In this document: piece after piece, positions 44,431-52,285 of the stretch
How positions within the stretch are numbered: the first letter of the stretch is position 1
Layout: the number at the start of each line of letters is the position of its first letter
Source of the DNA: Streptomyces sp.
GTDB taxonomy: Bacteria > Actinomycetota > Actinomycetes > Streptomycetales > Streptomycetaceae
Length of the DNA: 64,000 nt
Direction of reading: 5' to 3'
Assembly (NCBI RefSeq): GCF_019510245.1
Contig: NZ_JAEKKT010000124.1
Coordinates: 52,839 to 116,838 of the forward strand
Program-made: the position numbers and the translations under genes
Notes under the pieces: model-generated
What the model was told of the DNA's origin: nothing
What the model saw: only the letters and a program-made list of their open reading frames with translations
The model's database searches: none

Positions 44431-45461
44431 CCATGAGCAGTAGTGCGGGGGGCCGGCGCAAACCGCCGACGATCCACGACGTGGCGCGCGAGGCCGGTGT
44501 CTCCCGGGGCACCGTCTCGCGGGTGCTCAACGGCGGGCACTACGTCAGCCCCGCCGCCGCGGAGGCGGTCAACGACGCCATCCGCAGGACGGGGTACGTC
44601 GTGAACCGGCACGCCCGCTCGCTGATCACCGGACGCTCGGACTCGGTCGGCTTCCTGCTGACCGAGCCGCAGGAGCGGTTCTTCGAGGACCCGAACTTCA
44701 ACGTCCTGCTGAGTGGCTGCACGCAGGCGCTGGCGAGCCACGACATCCCGGTGCTGCTGATGCTGGCGGGCACGAAGGACGAACGGCGGCGGATCACCCG
44801 GTACATCACCGCGGGGCACGTCGACGGGGTGCTGCTGGTGTCGAGTCACTCCGGTGACCCGGTCGCGGAGGAACTGCGCGAGGCGGGCGTACCGCTGGTG
44901 GCCTGCGGCAAGCCGATCGGGCTCGGCTCGAAGGTCAGCTATGTGGCCGCCGACGACCGGGACGGCGCCCGGGACATGGTCCGGCACCTGCTGGACGTGG
45001 GGCGCCGCCGGATCGGCATGATCACCGGGCCGCTGGACACCCCGGGCGGTGTGGAGCGGCTCGCCGGGTACAAGGAGGTGCTCACCGAGGCGGGCATCGC
45101 GGTCGACGAGGCGCTCGTCGTGCCCGGGGACTACAGCAGGGCGAGCGGCGAGGCGGGGGCGGAGCGGCTGCTCGCGCAGGCCCCTGACCTGGACGCCGTG
45201 TTCGTGGCCTCCGACCTGATGGCGCAGGGCGTGCTGGCGGTGTTCCAGCGGGCCGGCCGGCGGGTGCCGGATGACATCGCTGTCGGCGGTTTCGACGACT
45301 CCCCGGCGGCCACCGCGGTGACGCCGCGGCTCACCACCATCCGCCAGCCCTGGGACCGGATCAGCAACGAGATGGTCCGGGTGCTGCTCGCCCAGATAGG
45401 GGGCGAGGACCCGGCGGCGGTGATCCTTCCGACGGAGCTGGTGCGACGCGACTCTGCGTAG
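44427..45461 (+). CDS. LacI-family regulator of the galactan locus
   Basis: The 344-residue protein has a LacI helix-turn-helix (T-I-H-D-V-A-R-E-A-G-V-S-R-G-T-V-S-R-V-L, about 15-34), the hinge helix region and a periplasmic-binding-type effector domain ending G-G-F-D-D-S-P and L-T-T-I-R-Q-P. It is last in the importer operon. The three TG(T/G/A)GAACG(C/T)TCACA sites in the divergent promoter region are its likely operators, released by an imported galacto-oligosaccharide. Confidence 0.92.
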   Translation: MTMSSSAGGRRKPPTIHDVAREAGVSRGTVSRVLNGGHYVSPAAAEAVNDAIRRTGYVVNRHARSLITGRSDSVGFLLTEPQERFFEDPNFNVLLSGCTQALASHDIPVLLMLAGTKDERRRITRYITAGHVDGVLLVSSHSGDPVAEELREAGVPLVACGKPIGLGSKVSYVAADDRDGARDMVRHLLDVGRRRIGMITGPLDTPGGVERLAGYKEVLTEAGIAVDEALVVPGDYSRASGEAGAERLLAQAPDLDAVFVASDLMAQGVLAVFQRAGRRVPDDIAVGGFDDSPAATAVTPRLTTIRQPWDRISNEMVRVLLAQIGGEDPAAVILPTELVRRDSA

Positions 45462-45525
45462 GCCGGGCGCGGTCCGGGGTGCCGGGGCGCGTCGTCGGGC
45501 GGGTGCGGTCCGGGCAGGGGCCGGC

Positions 45526-45583
45526 CGCGCAGTTCCTCCCCCAGCCGAAGGCTGGGGGTACCCCCAGCGCCCCTTCGGGGCGC
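45526..45583 (+). repeat. Extragenic two-hairpin repeat, copy 3
   Basis: CGCGCAGTTCCTCCCCCAGCC-type start, a CCCCCAGCC-gaa-GGCTGGGGG stem and GCGCCCC-ttc-GGGGCGC repeat the elements at 27731 and 30209. It lies after the LacI gene and probably terminates the importer operon. The rest of the 45462-45690 gap shows no gene. Confidence 0.8.
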
Positions 45584-45690
45584 TTCCGCAAGCGGTCAGG
45601 ATTGGAGAAGCCGCGGTGGGCGGGCCCGTCCTAGCGTTAGATCACCGGCCGGAAAGCGCCGGTTCCCTTATCGCGAGGAGTGAGAGCGCC

Positions 45691-46041
45691 ATGAGCGAAG
45701 GCGTGCAGACGATCATCTACCCCGTCAAGGACGCGGCGCGGGCCAAGGCACTGTTCGGTGCGTTGCTGGGTGTCGAGCCGTATGCCGACGAGCCGTACTA
45801 CATCGGGTTCAAGGCCGCCGGGCAGGATGTCGGCCTCGACCCGAACGGGCACGCCCAGGGCCTGACCGGGCCGACGCCGTTCTGGCACGTCACCGATCTG
45901 CGGGAGCGGCTCGCGGCGCTGCTGGCGGCGGGCGCCGAACTGGTCCAGGACGCGCGGGACGTGGGCAACGGGCGGCTGGTCGCCTCGGTGAAGGACGCCG
46001 ACGGCAACATGGTGGGGCTGCTCCAGGGCCCGGTGGCCTGA
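45691..46041 (+). CDS. VOC-fold glyoxalase/bleomycin-resistance-like protein
   Basis: The 116-residue protein has a single VOC pattern: Q-T-I-I-Y-P-V-K-D-A-A-R-A-K-A-L-F, F-W-H-V-T-D-L and K-D-A-D-G-N-M-V-G-L. The final Glu ligand of glyoxalases is replaced by Gly (M-V-G-L), so enzymatic metal chemistry is doubtful. GGAG lies 10 or more bases before the ATG. It precedes a MarR regulator and may be controlled by it. Confidence 0.78.
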   Translation: MSEGVQTIIYPVKDAARAKALFGALLGVEPYADEPYYIGFKAAGQDVGLDPNGHAQGLTGPTPFWHVTDLRERLAALLAAGAELVQDARDVGNGRLVASVKDADGNMVGLLQGPVA

Positions 46042-46061
46042 GACTGCTTGCACCCGCACTA

Positions 46062-46075
46062 GTTGCGCACTCAAC
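46062..46075. promoter_or_regulatory. GTTG-N6-CAAC inverted repeat upstream of MarR gene
   Basis: GTTGCGCACTCAAC lies 30 bp before the MarR start. MarR proteins commonly bind TTG...CAA palindromes, so this is a candidate autoregulatory site. Confidence 0.45.
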
Positions 46076-46105
46076 AATAGGCTCCATCGGTGTTACGGTG
46101 CGGGT

Positions 46106-46504
46106 ATGGCAGTGAAGACGGCCGAGGCCCGGCTCGAGGAACAGTGGCGGGACATCCTGTCGGTGCACGCGCGCACCATGTGCGAGATCGACCGGGTGCT
46201 GCATCCGCACGGGCTGGGCGCGAGCGACTTCGAGGTGCTCGACCTGCTCGCCACCGAGACCCCGGCCGAGGGTGACCACTGCCGGGTGCAGAACCTGGTG
46301 GGCCGGGTCCACCTGAGCCAGAGCGCCCTCTCCCGGCTGATCGGACGGCTGGAGAAGGACGGCCTGGTGGAGCGTTCGGTCTGTGTCGAGGACCGGCGGG
46401 GCGTATGGGTCGCGCTCACCCCGAAGGGCCGCGCCCTGCACGCCGAGGTACGGCCGCTGCAGCGGGCGGTGCTGGGGCGGATGCTCGCAGGCGCGGGCGA
46501 CTAG
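46106..46504 (+). CDS. MarR-family transcriptional regulator
   Basis: The 132-residue protein has the winged helix with L-S-Q-S-A-L-S-R-L-I-G-R-L-E-K-D-G-L-V and the wing C-V-E-D-R-R-G-V-W-V-A-L-T-P-K-G. TACGGT lies 6 bases before the ATG, so the mRNA may be leaderless. Its stop codon and that of the convergent PqqB-like gene share the tetranucleotide CTAG at 46501-46504. The signal it senses is unknown. Confidence 0.9.
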   Translation: MAVKTAEARLEEQWRDILSVHARTMCEIDRVLHPHGLGASDFEVLDLLATETPAEGDHCRVQNLVGRVHLSQSALSRLIGRLEKDGLVERSVCVEDRRGVWVALTPKGRALHAEVRPLQRAVLGRMLAGAGD

Positions 46505-47394
46505 AGCGCGAACTCGATCCCGTCGGGGAGGACCTCGACGCCCTCCGCGGCGACCTGGGCGCGGGCCCTGGAGGCCGGGTCCACCAGGGGGTTGGTGTTG
46601 TTGAGGTGGGTGTAGATCCGGCGGGTGCGGGGATGGCGCGCGAGGGCGGCGAGGCTGCCGTGCGCGCCGAAAACCGGGAGATGGCCCATCGCCGCCTGCC
46701 GGCGGGGACCGGAGCGGACCGTGGTGCCCATCTCGCGGGCGGTGAAGAAGGTGCCGTCCAGCAGGACGCAGTCGGCCTCCGCGCAGAGCTCGTCCAGGAC
46801 GTCGCTCCAGGAGCCGACGCAGGGCGCGTAGAGCAGCACTCCCCCGGTGGCCAGGTCCTCGATGCGGTACGCCGTGACCCAGCGGCCGTCGGCCTCGGCG
46901 AACGCGGCCGGGACGTACGCCGGGACCTTGGCGCCGACCGGGTGGGCGGTGACGACCAGGCCGCCGGCCAGTACGAAGCCCCCGTCGGCCAGGCTGTCGG
47001 CCCACTCCCAGGGGGCGTAGCGGTCCAGGGCGCCCCGGGCCGGGGCCAGCACCGTCCGCACCGGCGGGGCCGCGTACACCTTGAGGTCCGGGGCGCCGCG
47101 CAGCACGGTCAGGCCGGTGACGTGGTCGGCCTCCGCGTCGGTGAGCAGCACGCCGCGCACCGGGGTGTCCCGGGGGCCCGGCCCCGGCCACAGCGCGGCC
47201 GTGGCGGTGAGCTGGCCGCGGATGTCCGGGGAGGCGTTGAGCAGCCACCAGTCCCGGCCGTTGCCGGTCAGCGCGACGCACTCCTGGGTCCGGGAGGGCA
47301 GCTTGCCGTCCCGGGCGGCGGCGCACAGCGCGCACGCGCAGTTCCACTGTGGGAACCCGCCCCCGGCGGCGGTACCCAGCAGGACGACCCTCAC
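46501..47394 (-). CDS. pqqB: PqqB-like metallo-beta-lactamase-fold protein
   Basis: The 297-residue protein matches PqqB: R-V-V-L-L-G-T-A-A-G-G-G-F-P-Q-W-N-C, the Cys pair C-A-C-A-L-C, N-A-S-P-D-I-R-G-Q, L-L-T-D-A-E-A-D-H and a late H-L-N-N-T-N-P. PqqB is required for PQQ formation and has been proposed to oxidise or hydroxylate a Tyr-derived intermediate. No pqqA, C, D or E is present in the window. GTG at 47394 with GAGAGGGG upstream gives the normal length. It is either an unlinked pqq gene or has another role. Confidence 0.85.
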   Translation of the reverse strand: MRVVLLGTAAGGGFPQWNCACALCAAARDGKLPSRTQECVALTGNGRDWWLLNASPDIRGQLTATAALWPGPGPRDTPVRGVLLTDAEADHVTGLTVLRGAPDLKVYAAPPVRTVLAPARGALDRYAPWEWADSLADGGFVLAGGLVVTAHPVGAKVPAYVPAAFAEADGRWVTAYRIEDLATGGVLLYAPCVGSWSDVLDELCAEADCVLLDGTFFTAREMGTTVRSGPRRQAAMGHLPVFGAHGSLAALARHPRTRRIYTHLNNTNPLVDPASRARAQVAAEGVEVLPDGIEFAL

Positions 47395-47456
47395 GACGAT
47401 CCGCCCCTCTCGCTCTCCCCGGCCCCTGCTGGGATCTTCCCTCAGGATGCGCCGCG

Positions 47457-48569
47457 CTACCCGCGGACGGGGGGAACTTCCGGCCGTCCTCCGGGCGGCT
47501 GCCGGTCCATTGGGCGCAACGGCGGGATGGGCTGCGACGGGAAGTCGCGGGAGCCGGTCCACAGCGCCGGTACGGCGTCGCAGCGGCGGCACAGCTCGTA
47601 GGCGACCGCCTCGTAGTTGACGCGCCAGCCGTGGAAGTGCGGCCAGGCCTCCGCGGTGCCGCGTTCGGCCCGGAAACCGGTCTTCTCCAGCATGGTCACG
47701 GCCTCCTCGAACTCCGCGTAGGTGAGCTCGATGGGGGCGTCGGGGGCCGGGTCGGTGTCGAAGGTCGCCCGCACGGAGGCGGCGATGTCACGCAGCGCGG
47801 TGAACCCGGCGCGCAGCACCAGCCGGGCCTCCGGCGGGGCGGAGCGCGGGGCGAGCGCGAGCTGCATGGCCGCCGCGTCCATGACGGCGATCAGGCCGAC
47901 CAGCCAGCTGCGGTAGGGGCGCGGCGAGCGGAACGCCAGCAGCACGGGATAGGTGGCGTGGCTCTCCCCCATGTCCGCGGCCAGCCGCTCCCAGGAGCGG
48001 TACAGCTCGGGCAGCGCGGTCTCGGTGTCGACGAGCCACTGCCGGGCGAGGATCTCCGGTCCCCAGGCGGGCTCGCCGGCCCGGGACTGCAGGAGGGTGA
48101 CCTCCAGTTCGCGGCGGTTGTAGGCGGCGTACAGCGTGGGCAGGTAGGCGATCTGGAGCGCGATGACGACCGGCCCGCAGGCGGCGGCGACGAAGTCGAG
48201 CGCGGACAGCCGAAGCCGGGCGCCGCTGGCGAAACCCAGGGTGAACAGGCTGGAGCCCGCCTCCCGGAACGCGATGCTCCAGGACAGCGGGGAGAACGCG
48301 TACAGCAGCAGCCCGAAGCCGAGGAACGCCCCGCCGAGCCAGGCGGCGAGCATGCCGACCAGCATGAGCGGGGCGAGCCAGGTCTGGGCGCGGTCGATGG
48401 CCCGGTAGCCGCCGCGGTGCGCGGTGAAGCAGAGCAGGCGGCGCAGGCCCCACCACAGCCGGTACACCAGCACGGAGTACAGGCCCCGGGGGACCACGAG
48501 CGTGCGCAGGATGCTGCGCAGGACCAGGATCAGTACCAGCCCCCCGGCCACCCCGGAGATCCATTCCAT
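47457..48569 (-). CDS. Channel-like integral membrane protein of unknown function
   Basis: The 370-residue protein has four to five N-terminal hydrophobic segments and a cytoplasmic-looking C-terminal half of about 200 residues. The segment A-G-S-S-L-F-T-L-G-F-A-S-G between two helices resembles the pore loop of two-TM ion channels, although the classical potassium selectivity triplet is not present as such. Its C-terminus is Pro/Arg-rich. It was not assigned to a named family. Confidence 0.6.
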   Translation of the reverse strand: MEWISGVAGGLVLILVLRSILRTLVVPRGLYSVLVYRLWWGLRRLLCFTAHRGGYRAIDRAQTWLAPLMLVGMLAAWLGGAFLGFGLLLYAFSPLSWSIAFREAGSSLFTLGFASGARLRLSALDFVAAACGPVVIALQIAYLPTLYAAYNRRELEVTLLQSRAGEPAWGPEILARQWLVDTETALPELYRSWERLAADMGESHATYPVLLAFRSPRPYRSWLVGLIAVMDAAAMQLALAPRSAPPEARLVLRAGFTALRDIAASVRATFDTDPAPDAPIELTYAEFEEAVTMLEKTGFRAERGTAEAWPHFHGWRVNYEAVAYELCRRCDAVPALWTGSRDFPSQPIPPLRPMDRQPPGGRPEVPPVRG

Positions 48570-48619
48570 GGGGCCATTCTGGCCCGCACGGCGGCCTCCC
48601 GGTGACCGGAGCGCCTTGT

Positions 48620-49021
48620 TCAGCCCGCCGGCCGGGCCAGCAGGGTGCGTACGCCCTCCGAGGTGAGCGTCAGGGCGTGCGCCGAGCTGCCGTCTATGGC
48701 GAGCGAGAGGTTGTCCTCGGGCCACTGCGAGGCGAGCGCGCCGAGCGGGACCACGCGGTAGCGCGAGACCGTCGGCAGCAGGCCGGTCAGCTCCCCTTCC
48801 GAGGTGAACACGGGGACGACGGGGTCGCCGTCGGGGCGCTCCAGGACGGGCAGGGCGATCATCGCGGGGTCGGCCGCCTCGGCGGCGTCGTCCGGGACCG
48901 GGACCAGCACGTCGCTCTGTGCGAGCGTGTCCAGGGCGGTGGTGTCCTCGGCGTTCACGGCCAGCGTGTCGAGCGCCCGCTGGGCCGGCGTCGGGAAGTC
49001 GTCGTGTGCGGGTGTCTCCAT
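48620..49021 (-). CDS. SseB-like protein
   Basis: The 133-residue protein fits the SseB N-terminal domain (PF07179-like): L-D-T-L-A-Q-S-D-V-L-V-P-V-P, P-V-L-E-R-P-D-G-D-P-V-V-P-V-F-T-S and A-L-T-L-T-S-E-G-V near the end. The function of these small proteins is not well defined. It lies 50 bp upstream of the channel-like gene on the same strand. Confidence 0.7.
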   Translation of the reverse strand: METPAHDDFPTPAQRALDTLAVNAEDTTALDTLAQSDVLVPVPDDAAEAADPAMIALPVLERPDGDPVVPVFTSEGELTGLLPTVSRYRVVPLGALASQWPEDNLSLAIDGSSAHALTLTSEGVRTLLARPAG

Positions 49022-49189
49022 GGCAGATCCCCAGGTAGCGGTGGTGGTACCGGCCGCGGGTCCGGCGGGCACCGGGCGGCCACGGCACGCGTACCCGGTC
49101 GGGGCCGGGGCATGCACCGGTGGCCGCCCGGGCTCTCGCCGCCCTCCGGGAACAGCGCGCCCGGATCCGCAACGGCAACGGCTCGCGCC

Positions 49190-49217
49190 GGTGACGGTCG
49201 GCACCCGGACCGTCACC
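49190..49217. terminator. Isolated stem-loop
   Basis: GGTGACGGTC and GACCGTCACC form a perfect 10-bp stem with an 8-base loop. No gene ends next to it, so its role as terminator is only possible. Confidence 0.4.
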
Positions 49218-49523
49218 CGTGCGGCACGGGAGAGGGACAGCGGCGTCACCGGCGTGCTCGCCGGCAGGCCCGGACCCGGCCGCGACCCGGGGCGAGTGCG
49301 GGGAGGAAGCCGGGCGCCAGGGCGGCCAGGACACCCAGGTCGGCGTACGCCCAGGCAGCCCTGTCAGGTCGGCCGGCTCCCGGCGGGGTCGGTGACCAGG
49401 CCCCAGCCGAGGGCCGTCGCTGCGAGCGCGAGGAGCAGGGGCAGTAGAGGGACGTCGCCGTCACCCGCTGACCTGCGGCTCCGTCAACCGGGCGAGTGCG
49501 CAACCCGGTTGGGCCCGCCCGAT

Positions 49524-49552
49524 TTGACACCGGCGACGGCCACCTCCAATCT
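49524..49552 (+). promoter_or_regulatory. Promoter of the CooC-like operon
   Basis: TTGACA (49524-49529) and CAATCT (49547-49552) are separated by 17 bp, and the Zur-like box lies immediately downstream at the expected transcription start. Confidence 0.55.
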
Positions 49553-49559
49553 GTGGTTA

Positions 49560-49574
49560 TGAAATCCATTTTCA
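49560..49574. promoter_or_regulatory. Zur-like zinc-repressor box
   Basis: TGAAATCCATTTTCA matches 12 of 15 positions of the TGAAAATGATTTTCA motif bound by Zur in Streptomyces (motif from memory). Its A/T-richness stands out sharply from the surrounding DNA. It covers the expected transcription start, 20 bp before the ATG. Confidence 0.55.
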
Positions 49575-49593
49575 AAAGGAGGGCCGACTAGCG

Positions 49594-50553
49594 ATGCGCG
49601 TTGCTTTCGTCGGCAAGGGCGGCAGCGGCAAGACGACGCTGTCCGCCCTCTTCACCCGTCACCTGGCACGGTCCGGCGCGCCGGTCGTCGCGATCGACGG
49701 TGACATCAACCAGCACCTGGCCCACGCCCTCGGCCTCGACGGGGACGAGCTCTTCGCGGCGCCGCCGCTGAGCGCGCGGACCGGTGAGATCAAGGACTAC
49801 CTGCGGGGCACCAACCCCCGGATCGCGTCCCGGGAGGCCATGGTCAAGACGACGCCGCCGGGGCACGGCTCACGGCTGCTGCGGCTGCTGGGCGACGACG
49901 AGGTGCACTCCCGGCACGTCCAGGAGGTCGACGGGGTGCCGCTGATGGTCACCGGGGCCTTCGCCGGGAGCGACCTCGGGGTGGCCTGCTACCACTCCAA
50001 GCTGGGTGCGGTGGAGCTCTACCTCAACCATCTGGTGGACGGCCCCGGCGAGTACGTGGTCGTCGACATGACGGCGGGCGCCGACGCCTTCGCCTCCGGC
50101 CTGTTCACCCGCTTCGACATGACCTTCCTGGTGGTCGAGCCGACCCGCAAGAGCCTTTCCGTGTACCGCCAGTACCGGGACCACGCCGCCGGGTTCGGGA
50201 TCCCGGTCGCCGTGGTCGGCAACAAGGTCACCGGCGCGGACGACCTCGCCTTCCTGCGCGAGGGGGTGGGCGACGACCTGCTGGGCCACTGCGAGCTGTC
50301 GCCGTACGTCCGCGCCCGGGAACAGGGGCGTGGCAGCGGTGCGCTGGAGCAGCACAACTCCCGGGCCCTGGAACGGCTGCGGGCCGCGGTGGACGCGCGG
50401 GTCAAGGACTGGGAGGCCTTCCAGCGGCATGCCGTGGAGTTCCATCTGCGCAACGCCGCCGCCTGGGCCGACGCGGCGACGGGCCAGGACCTGGCCGCCC
50501 AGGTCGATCCGGACTTCCGCCACGGACCGGCGGCGCTGCCCGCCTTCGCCTGA
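49594..50553 (+). CDS. CooC/MinD-like P-loop ATPase
   Basis: The 319-residue protein has the deviant Walker A motif K8-G-G-S-G-K13-T typical of the MinD/CooC/NifH group, D-G-D-I-N-Q switch I, and Y-V-V-V-D-M-T-A-G-A-D as Walker B/switch II. CooC-type ATPases help insert metals such as nickel into enzymes. The strong AAAAGGAGGG site and a Zur-like box upstream point to expression under zinc shortage. It forms an operon with the SCO5389-like gene 83 bp downstream. A metal-handling role is inferred, not shown. Confidence 0.83.
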   Translation: MRVAFVGKGGSGKTTLSALFTRHLARSGAPVVAIDGDINQHLAHALGLDGDELFAAPPLSARTGEIKDYLRGTNPRIASREAMVKTTPPGHGSRLLRLLGDDEVHSRHVQEVDGVPLMVTGAFAGSDLGVACYHSKLGAVELYLNHLVDGPGEYVVVDMTAGADAFASGLFTRFDMTFLVVEPTRKSLSVYRQYRDHAAGFGIPVAVVGNKVTGADDLAFLREGVGDDLLGHCELSPYVRAREQGRGSGALEQHNSRALERLRAAVDARVKDWEAFQRHAVEFHLRNAAAWADAATGQDLAAQVDPDFRHGPAALPAFA

Positions 50554-50636
50554 CGGCCCCCGATCCCCTGCGGGCCCGGCCCGCCTTCGAACACGCCTTT
50601 CTCACCACCACTTCGAAAAGAACAGGACACCGTCAC

Positions 50637-51029
50637 ATGTCGCTCGACGTCTCCCCGCAGCTGCTCGCCGAAGCCGAGAACGGCACGGTGCGGGAGGAGG
50701 ACTTCGTGGAAACCGTCCGTACCTCGCTGCCGTACGCGTACGGCCTCGTCGCCGGGCTGGCCGCCGAACTGCGCGCCGGCACTCTGGAGTTCGCCGACAA
50801 CCAGACCCCGCCGCCCTCCGAGAAGGAACGCGGGCAGCTGCTGCGGGCGCTGTCCTCCGACGCGATCCGGGGCAGCCTGGAGCGGCACTTCGGGGTCGCC
50901 CTCGCCTTCCAGAACTGCCACCGGGTCGCGGTGTTCCCGCCGGAGGCACGGGGATGCGAGACGCACACCCGCTTCACCTCGACGCGCGCCCAGATCCTCA
51001 ACCAGTCGCCGGAGTTCCGCGACTGCTGA
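50637..51029 (+). CDS. SCO5389-like small conserved protein
   Basis: The 130-residue protein is recalled as resembling the actinobacterial SCO5389 family: S-L-P-Y-A-Y near 40, E-F-A-D-N-Q-T-P-P-P-S-E, L-L-R-A-L-S-S-D-A-I-R, F-Q-N-C-H-R-V-A-V-F and a final N-Q-S-P-E-F-R-D-C. The conserved N-C-H, a C-E-T-H and the terminal Cys could bind a metal or nucleotide. AGGA lies before the ATG. It accompanies the CooC-like ATPase behind a Zur-like box. Its function is unknown. Confidence 0.75.
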   Translation: MSLDVSPQLLAEAENGTVREEDFVETVRTSLPYAYGLVAGLAAELRAGTLEFADNQTPPPSEKERGQLLRALSSDAIRGSLERHFGVALAFQNCHRVAVFPPEARGCETHTRFTSTRAQILNQSPEFRDC

Positions 51030-51166
51030 GCTCCCGGTCGCCCGCAGGATCCGGGAGACCGCGTGGCGGCGGTCCGGCGGCCCGCCGGGGACAGGCCCCC
51101 GCGGAGGCGGTACTCGATCTCCGGCCCGCCTGGCAGGAACGTGCCGCCCACTGAGCGCCGCTGCGG

Positions 51167-51195
51167 GCGGCGGCATCCCGTCGGGGTGCCGCCGC
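51167..51195. terminator. Bidirectional stem-loop
   Basis: GCGGCGGCATCCCG and CGGGGTGCCGCCGC (one internal mismatch) lie between the ends of two convergent genes, the SCO5389-like gene and the dehydratase gene, so both transcripts could end here. Confidence 0.7.
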
Positions 51196-51206
51196 TCTCC
51201 TCCGGT

Positions 51207-52175
51207 TCAGCCGGCGACGATCTCGGCGAACCGCTCCGCGCCGACGTTGCCCCCGGACAGGACGACCCCGATCCGGCGCGGCAGCGGCGCCACCCGGTGG
51301 GCGAGCAGCGCGGCCAGACCGCTGGCCCCGCTCGGCTCCAGGACGGTCTTCAGCCGCTCGAAGGCGAACCGCATCGCGTCCCGGATCTGGCCGTCGGTGA
51401 CCAGGGAGATGTCGTCCACCAGGCGCTGGTTGACGGAGAAGGTCAGCTCGCCGGGGATGTCGGCCGCCTGCCCGTCGGCGATGGTCCTCGGCACCGGGAT
51501 GGACACCCGGTGCCCCGCCGCCAGGGACCGCCTGGTGTCGTCGCCGGCCTCCGGCTCGACCCCGGCGACCCGGATCCCGGGCAGCAGGCCCTTGGCCGCG
51601 GTGGCACTGCCCGCGATCAGCCCGCCACCCCCGACGGGCACCACCAGGAGATCCAACTCGCCGACCTCCTCGATGAGTTCGAGGGCGGCCGTGCCCTGCC
51701 CGGCGATGACGTGCGGGTGCTCGTACGGCGGGATGAGCGCCAGCCCGCGTTCGGCGGCGAGGGCCTCGCCGATCGCGACCCGGTCGCCGGTGTAGCGGTC
51801 GTACGTCACGATCTCCGCGCCGTATCCGGCGGTCGCCTCCAGCTTGGCGCGCGGGGTGTCCTCGGGCATCACGATGACGGCGGTGGTGCCGAGTTCACGG
51901 GCGGCGAGGGCGACGGCCTGGGCGTGGTTGCCGGAGGAGTAGGCGGCGATCCCCTTGGCCAGCTGCCCGGCGGAGAGCCGGGAGGCGGCGTTGTAGGCGC
52001 CCCGGAACTTGAACGCTCCGATGCGCTGGAGGTTCTCGCACTTCAGGAAGACCTCGGCGCCGACCAGCTCGTCCAGGGTGCGCGAGCGCAGCACGGGGGT
52101 GCGGTGGGCAACCCCCTTGATCCGCGCGGCCGCGTCGTGCACGTCCTGGAGGGTCACGGGCGGGGTGTCGGGCAT
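51207..52175 (-). CDS. Threonine/serine dehydratase-family PLP enzyme
   Basis: The 322-residue fold-type II PLP enzyme has the cofactor lysine in R-I-G-A-F-K-F-R-G-A, the S-S-G-N-H-A-Q phosphate-binding Asn loop and G-G-G-G-L. It lacks the C-terminal ACT-like regulatory domain of biosynthetic IlvA, so it is of the catabolic or serine-racemase type. It shares a divergent promoter region with a YheO-type regulator, relatives of which control D-amino-acid use. Substrates such as D/L-Ser, L-Thr or hydroxyaspartate are possible. Confidence 0.88.
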   Translation of the reverse strand: MPDTPPVTLQDVHDAAARIKGVAHRTPVLRSRTLDELVGAEVFLKCENLQRIGAFKFRGAYNAASRLSAGQLAKGIAAYSSGNHAQAVALAARELGTTAVIVMPEDTPRAKLEATAGYGAEIVTYDRYTGDRVAIGEALAAERGLALIPPYEHPHVIAGQGTAALELIEEVGELDLLVVPVGGGGLIAGSATAAKGLLPGIRVAGVEPEAGDDTRRSLAAGHRVSIPVPRTIADGQAADIPGELTFSVNQRLVDDISLVTDGQIRDAMRFAFERLKTVLEPSGASGLAALLAHRVAPLPRRIGVVLSGGNVGAERFAEIVAG

Positions 52176-52243
52176 CTTCGTCCTCCGTTCCGGGCGCCGG
52201 CGGGCGCCGGATGAGTGTCGACGGTCTGGAATTATTGTCTATC

Positions 52244-52264
52244 GTCTGGACAGGAAGTCCAGAC
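52244..52264. promoter_or_regulatory. Perfect palindrome GTCTGGAC-N5-GTCCAGAC
   Basis: The 21-bp site has perfect 8-base arms and lies between the divergent dehydratase and YheO-type regulator genes, 22 bp before the latter's ATG. A partial extra copy (GGTCTGGA) lies at 52223-52230. It is probably the operator of the adjacent regulator. Confidence 0.65.
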
Positions 52265-52285
52265 CCGATCCCGGCGGGGGCACCG

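Larger units (their letters stand above)
49022..49593. other. Gene-poor interval upstream of the CooC-like operon
   Basis: This 572-bp stretch holds a perfect 10-bp stem-loop (49190-49217) and, at its right end, a promoter and Zur-like box. Two leftward frames near 49320-49470 encode short hydrophobic runs but lack a start and are broken between frames. At most they are the remnant of a small membrane protein gene. Confidence 0.5.

Noticed and set aside
49246..49575. Possible small leftward membrane protein upstream of the CooC-like operon
   Set aside because: Hydrophobic runs exist in two different frames but no start codon with a ribosome site serves them. It could be a remnant, but not a supportable gene.
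51062..51153. Short frame ending A-V-L-D-L-R-P-A-W-Q-E-R-A-A-H after the SCO5389-like gene
   Set aside because: It resembles the tail of a protein but has no conserved body upstream in frame, so it was not called a pseudogene.
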